Shown in pieces: positions 1-4,631 of a DNA stretch of 5,028 bases. Under the pieces are notes generated by a model. The model did not search any database. It was given only the letters and a program-made list of their open reading frames with translations, and was not told where the DNA came from. Each line of letters opens with the position of its first letter. The first letter of the stretch is position 1. The DNA comes from Acidothermales bacterium (GTDB taxonomy: Bacteria > Actinomycetota > Actinomycetes > Streptosporangiales > WHST01): positions 1 through 5,028 of the forward strand of contig JAFMQP010000296.1 of the NCBI GenBank assembly GCA_017354575.1, read 5' to 3'. A program made the translations under genes and the position numbers.

Positions 1-745
1 CGACGGCGTGTTCACCGCCGACCCGCGCATCGTCCCCACCGCGCGGCGGCTGGCGCGCGTCTCGTACGAGGAGATGCTCGAGCTGGCCGCGTCCGGCGCG
101 AAGGTGCTGCACGTCAGGTGCGTGGAGTACGCCCGCCGCTACGGCATCCCGATCCACGTGCGGTCCTCGTTCTCGCAGCGCGAGGGCACGTGGGTCACCG
201 ACCGATCCGAGGAAGACCAGGGCATGGAGAACGCGATCATCGCCGGCGTCGCGCACGACCGGAGCCAGACCAAGATCACCGTGGTCGGCGTCCCGGACAA
301 GCCGGGCGAGGCGGCGGCGATCTTCCGCACCCTCGCCGACGCGTCGATCAACCTGGACATGATCGTCCAGAACGTGTCGCAGGCGAACACCGGCCGCACC
401 GACGTGTCGTTCACGCTGCCCGAGACCGACGGCGAGCCGGCGATGAAGGCACTCGCGAAGGTGCAGGACACGATCGGTTTCGAGAGCCTGCTCTACGACG
501 ACGCCATCGGCAAGGTGTCCCTTGTCGGCGCGGGCATGCGCAGCCACCCGGGCGTGTCGGCGACGTTCTTCTCCTCGATCGCGGCCGCGGGCGTCAACGT
601 GGAGATGATCTCGACGTCGGAGATCCGCATCTCGGTGGTCGTGCGCGGTGACGACGTGAACGCCGCCGTCGCGGCGGTGCACAGCGCGTTCGACCTGGAC
701 GCGGACCAGGTGGAGGCAGTGGTGTACGGAGGTACCGGACGATGA
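1..745 (+). CDS. lysC: Aspartokinase, C-terminal part (5' end outside window)
   Basis: Aspartokinase phosphorylates L-aspartate to 4-aspartyl phosphate, the entry step to lysine, threonine, methionine and isoleucine. The first complete codon is at position 2, and 247 residues are visible of a family length of about 420. The visible part opens with the end of the kinase domain: DGVFTADPRIV, then the EEMLELAASGAKVLHVRCVEYA stretch (from about base 71), then HVRSSFS. Two regulatory ACT domains follow: the first from about base 272 (KITVVGVPDKPGEAA, then QNVS), the second from about base 512 (KVSLVGAGMRSHPGVSA, then STSEIRISV). The protein ends VVYGGTGR, close to the usual actinobacterial C-terminus. 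The stop codon overlaps the asd start, so the two genes are very likely co-transcribed and translationally coupled. Most feedback-site residues I recall from Corynebacterium LysC are present, so the enzyme is probably inhibited by lysine plus threonine (inferred). The identification is firm. Confidence 0.96.
   Translation, partial: DGVFTADPRIVPTARRLARVSYEEMLELAASGAKVLHVRCVEYARRYGIPIHVRSSFSQREGTWVTDRSEEDQGMENAIIAGVAHDRSQTKITVVGVPDKPGEAAAIFRTLADASINLDMIVQNVSQANTGRTDVSFTLPETDGEPAMKALAKVQDTIGFESLLYDDAIGKVSLVGAGMRSHPGVSATFFSSIAAAGVNVEMISTSEIRISVVVRGDDVNAAVAAVHSAFDLDADQVEAVVYGGTGR
209..215 (+). promoter_or_regulatory. Shine-Dalgarno-like GAGGAAG inside lysC
   Basis: This purine run within the lysC coding sequence ends 8 nt before the in-frame ATG at 224. 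It encodes part of a Ser-Glu-Glu-Asp linker between the kinase and ACT domains, a region with little structural constraint. It is the main local evidence for an internal start. Glu/Asp codons can produce such purine runs by chance. Confidence 0.45.
224..745 (+). CDS. Probable internal translation start: aspartokinase beta subunit
   Basis: In several Gram-positive bacteria (Corynebacterium glutamicum, Bacillus subtilis) lysC also yields a small beta subunit. It consists of the two ACT domains, is made from an in-frame internal start, and assembles with the full-length alpha subunit into the regulated alpha2beta2 enzyme. Here an in-frame ATG at 224 begins MENAIIAGVAHDRS, at the equivalent place just after the kinase domain, and would give 173 residues, against about 172 in C. 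glutamicum. A purine-rich GAGGAAG at 209-215 sits 8 nt upstream. The sequence shows the start, its spacing and the frame. Use of the start is inferred from the related systems. Confidence 0.6.
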   Translation: MENAIIAGVAHDRSQTKITVVGVPDKPGEAAAIFRTLADASINLDMIVQNVSQANTGRTDVSFTLPETDGEPAMKALAKVQDTIGFESLLYDDAIGKVSLVGAGMRSHPGVSATFFSSIAAAGVNVEMISTSEIRISVVVRGDDVNAAVAAVHSAFDLDADQVEAVVYGGTGR

Positions 746-1803
746 GCAGGCCCTCTCTCGCGCTCGTAGGCGCCACCGGCGCCGTGGGCACCGTGATGGT
801 CGACCTCGTGTCGACCCGCGCGGACGTCTGGGGCGACGTGAAGCTCGTCGCGTCGCCGCGGTCCGCCGGCCGGCGGATCACCGTGCGCGGCGAGGAGCTC
901 GAGGTACAGGCGCTCTCGCCCGAGGTGTTCGACGGCGTCGACGTCGCGGTGCTCGACCTGCCCGACCCGGTCGCCGCCGAGTTCGCCCCGGTCGCGGCCG
1001 AGCGCGGCGCCGTGGTGATCGACAAGTCCGGCGCGTTCCGGATGAACCCCGACGTGCCGCTCGTCGTGCCCGAGGTCAACCCCGAGGCGATCGCCCGTCG
1101 CCCGCTCGGGATCATCAGCACCCCGAACTGCACGACGCTGTCGATGATCGTCGTCATCGGCGTGCTCGACCAGCGATACCGCGTCGAGGACCTGGTCGTC
1201 GCGTCCTATCAGGCGGCGTCCGGCGCGGGCCAGGAAGGCATCGAGACGCTGTACGGCCAGATCGAGAAGGTCGCCGGTGACCGCACCCTCGGCACCGCAC
1301 CGGGTGACGTCCGGCGGGTGGTCGGTGACGAGCTCGGTCCGTTCCCCGCGCCGCTCGCGATGAACGTCGTGCCGTGGGCCGGGTCGCTGAAGGAAGACGG
1401 GTGGAGCTCCGAGGAGCTCAAGGTACGAGGCGAGTCGCGCAAGATCCTCGACCGCCCGGACCTGCGCGTCTCGGCGACCTGCGTGCGGGTGCCCGTCATG
1501 CGTACGCACGCGCTCGCGATCCACGCCAGGTTCGCCGAGCCCGTGGACGTCGACGAGGTGCACAAGGTGCTCGACGCCGCGCCGAGCGTGATCGTGTGCG
1601 ACGACCCGGCCACCGGGCAGTTCCCGACGCCGGTGGACGCCACCGGCACCGACCCGACGTGGGTGGGACGGATCCGGCGCGCTCTCGACGACCCGCAGGC
1701 GCTGGACATGTTCTGCTGCGGCGACAACCTGCGCAAGGGCGCGGCGCTCAACGCCGCCCAGATCGCCGAGCACGTCGCGGCCGGGCTGTCCGCGTCCGCC
1801 TGA
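742..1803 (+). CDS. asd: Aspartate-semialdehyde dehydrogenase
   Basis: This cytoplasmic enzyme uses NADPH to reduce 4-aspartyl phosphate, the lysC product, to aspartate 4-semialdehyde with release of phosphate. That product is the branch point between lysine/diaminopimelate and homoserine. The protein has 353 residues, normal for the family. The N-terminal nucleotide-binding loop is GATGAVG (10-16). The catalytic Cys130 lies in STPNCTTLS, Gln157 in SYQAASGAGQEG, and Lys227 in EELKVRGESRKIL. The RVPVMRTH motif holds Arg249 and His256, matching the substrate-binding Arg and catalytic His of the family. The C-terminus has the usual GDNLRKGAALN. The ATG overlaps the lysC stop by four bases, and GGAGG at 728-732 lies 9 nt upstream, which supports this start. 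Co-transcription with lysC is expected. The last 56 bases are antisense to the end of the next gene. Confidence 0.97.
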   Translation: MSRPSLALVGATGAVGTVMVDLVSTRADVWGDVKLVASPRSAGRRITVRGEELEVQALSPEVFDGVDVAVLDLPDPVAAEFAPVAAERGAVVIDKSGAFRMNPDVPLVVPEVNPEAIARRPLGIISTPNCTTLSMIVVIGVLDQRYRVEDLVVASYQAASGAGQEGIETLYGQIEKVAGDRTLGTAPGDVRRVVGDELGPFPAPLAMNVVPWAGSLKEDGWSSEELKVRGESRKILDRPDLRVSATCVRVPVMRTHALAIHARFAEPVDVDEVHKVLDAAPSVIVCDDPATGQFPTPVDATGTDPTWVGRIRRALDDPQALDMFCCGDNLRKGAALNAAQIAEHVAAGLSASA

Positions 1804-2404
1804 CGTACGCCCGCCGCCGCCTGGCGTACGCGACCGTCACGGCGCCGAGCAGCGGTCCCCACAGCAGCAGCGGCGCGTACGTGACGGTTGCGAGCACGCC
1901 CTGCCAGTCGGCGAGGCCGAGGGGCACGTCCTGCACGAGCGGCGTGCCGTCGACCCGCAGCCCGAGCGAGAACATGACCGCCACCCAGGTCCACAGCGCG
2001 GTCAGCACCGCGGCGCCGAGGGACGCCGATATCACGGCGGCGAGCGGCGGCACCCGGCGTCCGCGCAGGCCGGGAAGCCACCGCGGCCAGACCTCGCCCC
2101 ATCGCGCGACTAGCCCCACCGCGGTGAACGCCACCAGCTCCGAGGCGACCGACAGGAGGACCACGTAGACCTCGAGCGGCATGCCGGGGATGTTGGACGG
2201 GATGTCCGGGCCGCCGAGTCCGTGGGCGATGGGCGCGTGGAACGTGCAGACGGCGATCCGCCAGACGCTGGCGGGGAGCACGGTGAACGGGACGGCGTGT
2301 GCCGCGACGCGGGCCCATCGCGGCACTCCCGGCACGGCTTCGTTCGCCGCGGTCCAGGCGTCGTGCAGCCACCTGACCGCAGAGACGTCGGCGACAACGG
2401 TCAT
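1748..2404 (-). CDS. Probable four-helix membrane protein, function unknown
   Basis: I do not recognise a characterised family. The 218-residue product starts MTVVADVSAVRWLHDAWTAA and has four likely membrane helices, at about 32-54, 78-100, 119-145 and 169-193. The loop between helices 1 and 2 is rich in His, Pro and Gly (HAPIAHGLGGPDIPS). The C-terminus, about 195-218, is almost entirely Arg, Ala, Ser and Thr and should be cytoplasmic by the positive-inside rule. The start at 2404 is chosen because GGGAGGA lies 6 nt upstream. The open frame continues upstream to a TTG at 2551, but that extension is arginine-rich, unlike a protein N-terminus, and has no ribosome binding site. No catalytic motif is visible. 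Hydrophobic segments with plausible loops and a good ribosome binding site favour a real gene. Its end lies antisense to the last 56 bases of asd. Many actinomycete genomes carry hypothetical membrane proteins of this general size. Confidence 0.65.
   Translation of the reverse strand: MTVVADVSAVRWLHDAWTAANEAVPGVPRWARVAAHAVPFTVLPASVWRIAVCTFHAPIAHGLGGPDIPSNIPGMPLEVYVVLLSVASELVAFTAVGLVARWGEVWPRWLPGLRGRRVPPLAAVISASLGAAVLTALWTWVAVMFSLGLRVDGTPLVQDVPLGLADWQGVLATVTYAPLLLWGPLLGAVTVAYARRRRAYVRRTRTARPRRARRSGRR
1804..1830 (+). terminator. Hairpin directly after the asd stop codon
   Basis: A perfect 8-bp inverted repeat, CGTACGCC (1804-1811) and GGCGTACG (1823-1830), encloses an 11-nt loop and begins at the first base after the asd TGA. 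There is no T-run after it, so it is not a classic intrinsic terminator, but T-poor terminators are common in actinomycetes. The right arm overlaps by two bases the left arm of the larger inverted repeat at 1829-1892, so the two structures compete at their edges. The same bases encode part of the arginine-rich tail of the opposite gene, so some of the symmetry could come from codon use there. Confidence 0.4.
1829..1892 (+). terminator. Long interrupted inverted repeat downstream of asd
   Basis: Bases 1829-1841 (CGCGACCGTCACG) pair with 1880-1892 (CGTGACGGTTGCG) over 13 bp. Of these, 12 are Watson-Crick and one is G-U (1832 with 1889). The stem continues after a 3-nt bulge (1877-1879) with GCGCCG (1842-1847) pairing with CGGCGC (1871-1876), leaving a 23-nt loop. 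In the asd-sense RNA the outer stem is unbroken. In the opposite RNA the G-U position becomes a C/A mismatch, which favours a role in the asd transcript, as terminator or 3'-end protection. No T-tract follows. The structure lies wholly inside the coding sequence of the minus-strand gene. The role is inferred. Confidence 0.4.
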
Positions 2405-2410
2405 GGCTCG

Positions 2411-2417
2411 TCCTCCC
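2411..2417 (-). promoter_or_regulatory. Ribosome binding site GGGAGGA setting the membrane-protein start
   Basis: Read on the minus strand, GGGAGGA is a near-complete match to the anti-Shine-Dalgarno sequence, 6 nt before the ATG at 2404. It decides between this start and the much weaker upstream TTG and ATG at 2551 and 2548. Confidence 0.7.
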
Positions 2418-2653
2418 GGATCGGTCACCTGGTCGTACGCCGTCCAGCCTGCCGAGCGCCCCGCGCGCCGGTATCGGCCGTTCGGCGGAGTGCGCCGTCC
2501 GAAGGGACGTGATCGCGGGATGCCGCGCCGTTCCTGTGTTTCCGGCATCAATTCGGTACTTCGGCGTCGGCTGCCGGATTTCCGTGTAATTCTGGCAATA
2601 GGCCCGGGCGGAGACGTCCCCCCGGATCTTCGTACCGGGCGAATCGCGGCGGA

Positions 2654-2681
2654 TCCCCCCGTCCGTCAGCGATGCGGGGGA
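2654..2681 (-). terminator. Possible terminator hairpin after the oxidoreductase gene
   Basis: TCCCCC (2654-2659) pairs with GGGGGA (2676-2681) over 6 bp with a 16-nt loop, about 40 bases beyond the stop codon of the minus-strand oxidoreductase. A second GC hairpin follows further along the same transcript: 2604-2611 with 2618-2625, 8 positions with one mismatch and a 6-nt loop. Neither has a T-run on the minus strand. Such short GC stems arise readily by chance in DNA of this composition, so the call rests mainly on position. Confidence 0.25.
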
Positions 2682-2718
2682 CGCGGCCGACGGGTTGCGT
2701 CCCTCGCCCCTGTCCGGG

Positions 2719-3549
2719 TCACTTCCCGGCGAGCCGCTCCACCACCGGCGCGAACCGCTCCAGGAACAGGCCCGAGACGCCGACGTAGTTCAGGCCCACC
2801 TCGTCCCTGCGACGTTGCAGCTCGTCGGCCATCTGTCCGTCCGTGCCACGGATGATCACGAGCGAGTCGTGCTCGATCATCGCCGTCATGTCGGCGCCGA
2901 CGAAGTCGGTCACCCGGGGAGGTGCGTCGTCGCCGACGACCATGATGTTGCTCGCGAACTCGAGCTCGTCGGCACGGTCGCCGGCCGCGTCCCGCACCGT
3001 GCGCACCTTGGCCGCCACCTCCTCGCGGCTGGTCAGCGGGCCGTGTGCCAGGACGACGATGTCGGCCTCGGCGCCGGCGTACGCCAGCGCCTGCGGGCCG
3101 CCGGCGGCGATCATGACCGGCGTTCGTCGGTCGCCGTCCAGCGCGCGGAACCGCTCGACCGTCTCCCGCATCCGGGCGAGCCGTTCGGGCCCGGTGCCGT
3201 ACGTGCCGCCGACGACGGCGGCCTGCTCACGCATCCCGGGGTGTCCCGTGCCGATGCCGAACTCGAACCGGCCGTCGGCGAGCGACGCCAGCGAATGCGC
3301 CTCCCAGGCGGCGAGGCGGGGGTCGCGCAGCGGCGCGGCCGTGACGAACGGCGCGACTGTCAGCGTCGACGTCGCGGCGACGGCGACCGGGAGCGACGTG
3401 AACGGGGACATCATGGCGACGCCGTCGGGGTGGAACAGGCTCGCGTAACCGAGCTCCTCGACCCGTCGCACCTGTTGCGCCCACGAGTCCGCGGTCGCGT
3501 CCTGCTGTGCGGGCATCGTCGCCGCGAACCTGAACGCCTTCTCCGGCAC
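2719..3549 (-). CDS. Luciferase-like (LLM class) oxidoreductase, probably F420-dependent
   Basis: This 276-residue protein belongs to the bacterial luciferase-like monooxygenase superfamily, single-domain TIM-barrel enzymes that use FMN or, in actinomycetes very often, coenzyme F420. Visible landmarks are the first strand FRFAATMP (6-13), EELGYASLFHPD (31-42), the family signature GRFEFGIGTGHP (93-104), PVMIAAGGPQALA (144-156) followed by EADIV (161-165), and the C-terminal pattern IIRGTDGQMADELQRRRDE followed by GLNYVGV. These resemble the actinobacterial subgroup typified by MSMEG_2516, recalled without a search. Substrate cannot be told from sequence. The GTG at 3549 is chosen because GAGGAGG lies just upstream and the barrel's first strand begins six residues in. 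The open frame reaches a TTG at 3582 with no ribosome binding site. It is divergent from the folate-type gene and may share its control. No signal peptide is seen, so it should be cytoplasmic. Confidence 0.9.
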   Translation of the reverse strand: MPEKAFRFAATMPAQQDATADSWAQQVRRVEELGYASLFHPDGVAMMSPFTSLPVAVAATSTLTVAPFVTAAPLRDPRLAAWEAHSLASLADGRFEFGIGTGHPGMREQAAVVGGTYGTGPERLARMRETVERFRALDGDRRTPVMIAAGGPQALAYAGAEADIVVLAHGPLTSREEVAAKVRTVRDAAGDRADELEFASNIMVVGDDAPPRVTDFVGADMTAMIEHDSLVIIRGTDGQMADELQRRRDEVGLNYVGVSGLFLERFAPVVERLAGK

Positions 3550-3553
3550 CCTG

Positions 3554-3560
3554 CCTCCTC
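3554..3560 (-). promoter_or_regulatory. Ribosome binding site GAGGAGG setting the oxidoreductase GTG start
   Basis: On the minus strand GAGGAGG ends 4 nt before the GTG at 3549. The spacing is short, but the sequence is strong and no competing ATG lies nearby. The next in-frame ATG (residue 12 of the product) would remove the first beta strand of the barrel. Confidence 0.65.
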
Positions 3561-3581
3561 GTGATCGTCCCCGCACCGGCA

Positions 3582-3587
3582 AGGCTA
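3582..3587 (-). promoter_or_regulatory. Weak candidate -10 element for the oxidoreductase gene
   Basis: TAGCCT on the minus strand fits the actinobacterial TANNNT -10 pattern and would place the transcript start about 25 bases before the GTG. The sequence at the matching -35 position (3605-3610, GACCCG) is poor, so this is a low-confidence call. The 31-bp dyad at 3590-3620 would overlap that -35 position. Confidence 0.22.
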
Positions 3588-3589
3588 TG

Positions 3590-3620
3590 CCGCTACCCGG
3601 ACAACGGGTCGCGGTAGCGG
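3590..3620. promoter_or_regulatory. 31-bp dyad in the divergent control region, operator candidate
   Basis: CCGCTACC (3590-3597) and GGTAGCGG (3613-3620) form a perfect 8-bp inverted repeat with a 15-bp spacer. Inside it ACCCG (3595-3599) and CGGGT (3605-3609) form a second, slightly offset one. The site lies 41-71 bases upstream of the oxidoreductase GTG, where a repressor would block transcription. The nearby IclR-type regulator is an obvious candidate ligand. No binding sequence is known to me that matches it. Confidence 0.35.
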
Positions 3621-3662
3621 ACGAGCGGCGTTGCAGTCAGCGCACCGTTTCCGTTCCGGCCG

Positions 3663-3691
3663 TTGTGGGTACGCCACCTCGGAGTTACGCT
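3663..3691 (+). promoter_or_regulatory. Candidate promoter for the folate-type gene
   Basis: TTGTGG (3663-3668) and TACGCT (3686-3691) are separated by exactly 17 bp. They fit the actinobacterial housekeeping pattern (TTGNNN, then TANNNT). The expected transcript start near 3698 gives a leader of roughly 60 bases before the ATG at 3762. The surrounding DNA is less GC-rich than the genes. Confidence 0.42.
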
Positions 3692-3698
3692 TCCACCG

Positions 3699-3712
3699 CG
3701 TATTGCGTATTG
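3699..3712 (+). repeat. Tandem heptamer CGTATTG x2
   Basis: Two exact, adjacent copies of CGTATTG lie just after the predicted transcript start of the folate-type gene. The position would suit an operator for a repressor or a short leader element. A two-copy heptamer may also be chance. Confidence 0.3.
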
Positions 3713-3747
3713 AGAGATTGGTTGCCTGATGCGCAACAGCGTTCCCC

Positions 3748-3753
3748 GGGGAG
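3748..3753 (+). promoter_or_regulatory. Ribosome binding site GGGGAG setting the ATG at 3762
   Basis: GGGGAG ends 8 nt before the ATG at 3762, ideal spacing. The earlier in-frame ATG at 3729 lacks a comparable site, so the shorter protein is preferred. The site forms the right half of a perfect 10-bp palindrome TCCCCGGGGA (3743-3752), which could partly hide it in the mRNA. Confidence 0.6.
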
Positions 3754-3761
3754 AACCGACC

Positions 3762-4631
3762 ATGCCGACGCCGCTGCGAGCGGCGTCACCGCTCGCGCGC
3801 CTGCTGGCCCGGCCGCGGTACGAGATCATCCCCACGGCGTCGGTCACGGACGCCGTGCTCGAGCACGTACCCGTCGAGGTCGGCGTCACCGTGACGGCGT
3901 CGCCGGTCAAGGGCCTCGAGCCGACGATCGAGGTCGCCGGCCGGCTCGCCGCGGCCGGTTACCACGTCGTGCCGCACCTGTCCGCACGGCTGATCGCCGA
4001 CGACGCCCACCTCGCGGAGCTGGTCGCGCGGTTGCGGGAGGCAGGGGTCACCGAGGTCTTCGTGCCCGCGGGCGACGCCGACCCGCCGGCGGGCAGCTTC
4101 ACCGCTGCGCTCGACGTGCTGACCCGGATCACCGAGATGGGCCGCCCGTTCGACGAGGTCGGCATCACCGGCTACCCCGAGACGCATCCGGTGATCGCGG
4201 ACGACGTCACCGTGCAGGCGATGTGGGACAAGCGCAGCCACGGCACGTACATCGTCAGCAACCTCTGCTTCGACCCGACCGTCGTCGCACGCTGGGTGGC
4301 CCGGGTCCGCGCCCGTGGCGTGACGCTGCCGATCCACCTCGGCGTCGCGGGCCCGGTCGAGCGCGCCAAGCTCCTCTCGATGGCGACCAAGATCGGCGTC
4401 GGCGAGTCGACCCGGTTCCTCGGCAAGCACCCGAGCTGGTTCCTGCGGCTGGCAGGCCCCGGCGGCTACTCGCCGGAACGACTGGTGCGCCGCACCGTCG
4501 ACGGCCTGGAACGGCAGCGGACACCGGCCGCGGGCCTGCACGTCTTCACGTTCAACCAGGTCGCGGAGACCGAACGCTGGCGGCAGCGGATGCTCGCCGG
4601 CCGGCGCCACCGTCCGCGTCAGGCGGAGTAG
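3762..4631 (+). CDS. Methylenetetrahydrofolate reductase-like protein (divergent MetF family)
   Basis: MetF enzymes reduce 5,10-methylene-tetrahydrofolate to 5-methyl-tetrahydrofolate, or run in reverse when methyl groups are taken from catabolic substrates. The 289-residue product matches the family's TIM-barrel landmarks in order, compared from memory with E. coli MetF. They are Glu21 in RYEIIPT (place of FEFFPP), PHLSAR (71-76, place of PHLT), PAGDADPPAG (102-111, place of LRGDLPPG, Asp105 kept), GYPETHP (137-143, place of AYPEVHP), SNLCFD (166-171, place of TQFFFD) and HVFTFN (260-265, place of HFYTLN). Similarity is otherwise low, and the folate-contacting Gln of TQFFFD is Asn here. The start is set by GGGGAG upstream; starting at 3729 would add 11 residues. 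The gene is divergent from the luciferase-like oxidoreductase and overlaps the end of the IclR gene by 13 bases, tail to tail. It may be a housekeeping MetF, but context and divergence favour a role in one-carbon release during catabolism. Flavin-free MetF-type enzymes are reported in mycobacteria, so its cofactor should not be assumed. Confidence 0.75.
   Translation: MPTPLRAASPLARLLARPRYEIIPTASVTDAVLEHVPVEVGVTVTASPVKGLEPTIEVAGRLAAAGYHVVPHLSARLIADDAHLAELVARLREAGVTEVFVPAGDADPPAGSFTAALDVLTRITEMGRPFDEVGITGYPETHPVIADDVTVQAMWDKRSHGTYIVSNLCFDPTVVARWVARVRARGVTLPIHLGVAGPVERAKLLSMATKIGVGESTRFLGKHPSWFLRLAGPGGYSPERLVRRTVDGLERQRTPAAGLHVFTFNQVAETERWRQRMLAGRRHRPRQAE

Larger units (their letters stand above)
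2405..2718. other. Intergenic region between two minus-strand genes
   Basis: This stretch of about 310 bases holds no convincing gene on either strand. Open frames crossing it are arginine/proline-rich and lack ribosome binding sites. It must contain the 3' end of the oxidoreductase transcript and, probably, the promoter of the membrane-protein gene. Bases about 2530-2600 are noticeably less GC-rich than the flanking genes, as expected of a promoter region. I could not find a convincing pair of -35 and -10 hexamers reading towards 2404. The right-hand part contains two GC-rich inverted repeats (2604-2625 and 2654-2681), listed separately. Confidence 0.6.

Noticed and set aside
493..1773. Long open frame on the minus strand opposite lysC/asd
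   Set aside because: The translation is an arginine/histidine/glycine-rich string without domain features and lies antisense to two firmly identified enzymes. In DNA this rich in GC, the frame opposite a gene often lacks stops.
1861..1875. CAGCAGCAG run as a microsatellite
   Set aside because: Only three full repeat units are present, and they fit normal coding (Leu codons on the minus strand). It lies in the loop of the larger inverted repeat and needs no separate explanation.
2405..2551. N-terminal extension of the membrane protein to the TTG/ATG at 2551/2548
   Set aside because: The extra 49 residues are arginine-rich with no ribosome binding site, while the ATG at 2404 has an almost perfect one. 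The DNA there looks like a control region.
2181..2855. Plus-strand frame spanning the membrane gene and the intergenic region
   Set aside because: There is no ribosome binding site and the composition is Arg/Pro-rich. It ends inside the oxidoreductase gene with no domain features. The minus-strand reading gives four clean hydrophobic helices.
2695..3564. Plus-strand open frame opposite the luciferase-like gene
   Set aside because: The sequence is His/Arg/Gly-rich with no recognisable motif, while the minus-strand reading gives clear LLM-family signatures.
3729..3761. Earlier ATG as start of the folate-type protein
   Set aside because: It lacks a well-placed Shine-Dalgarno sequence, and the extra 11 residues contain the ribosome binding site of the later ATG. 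It cannot be fully excluded.
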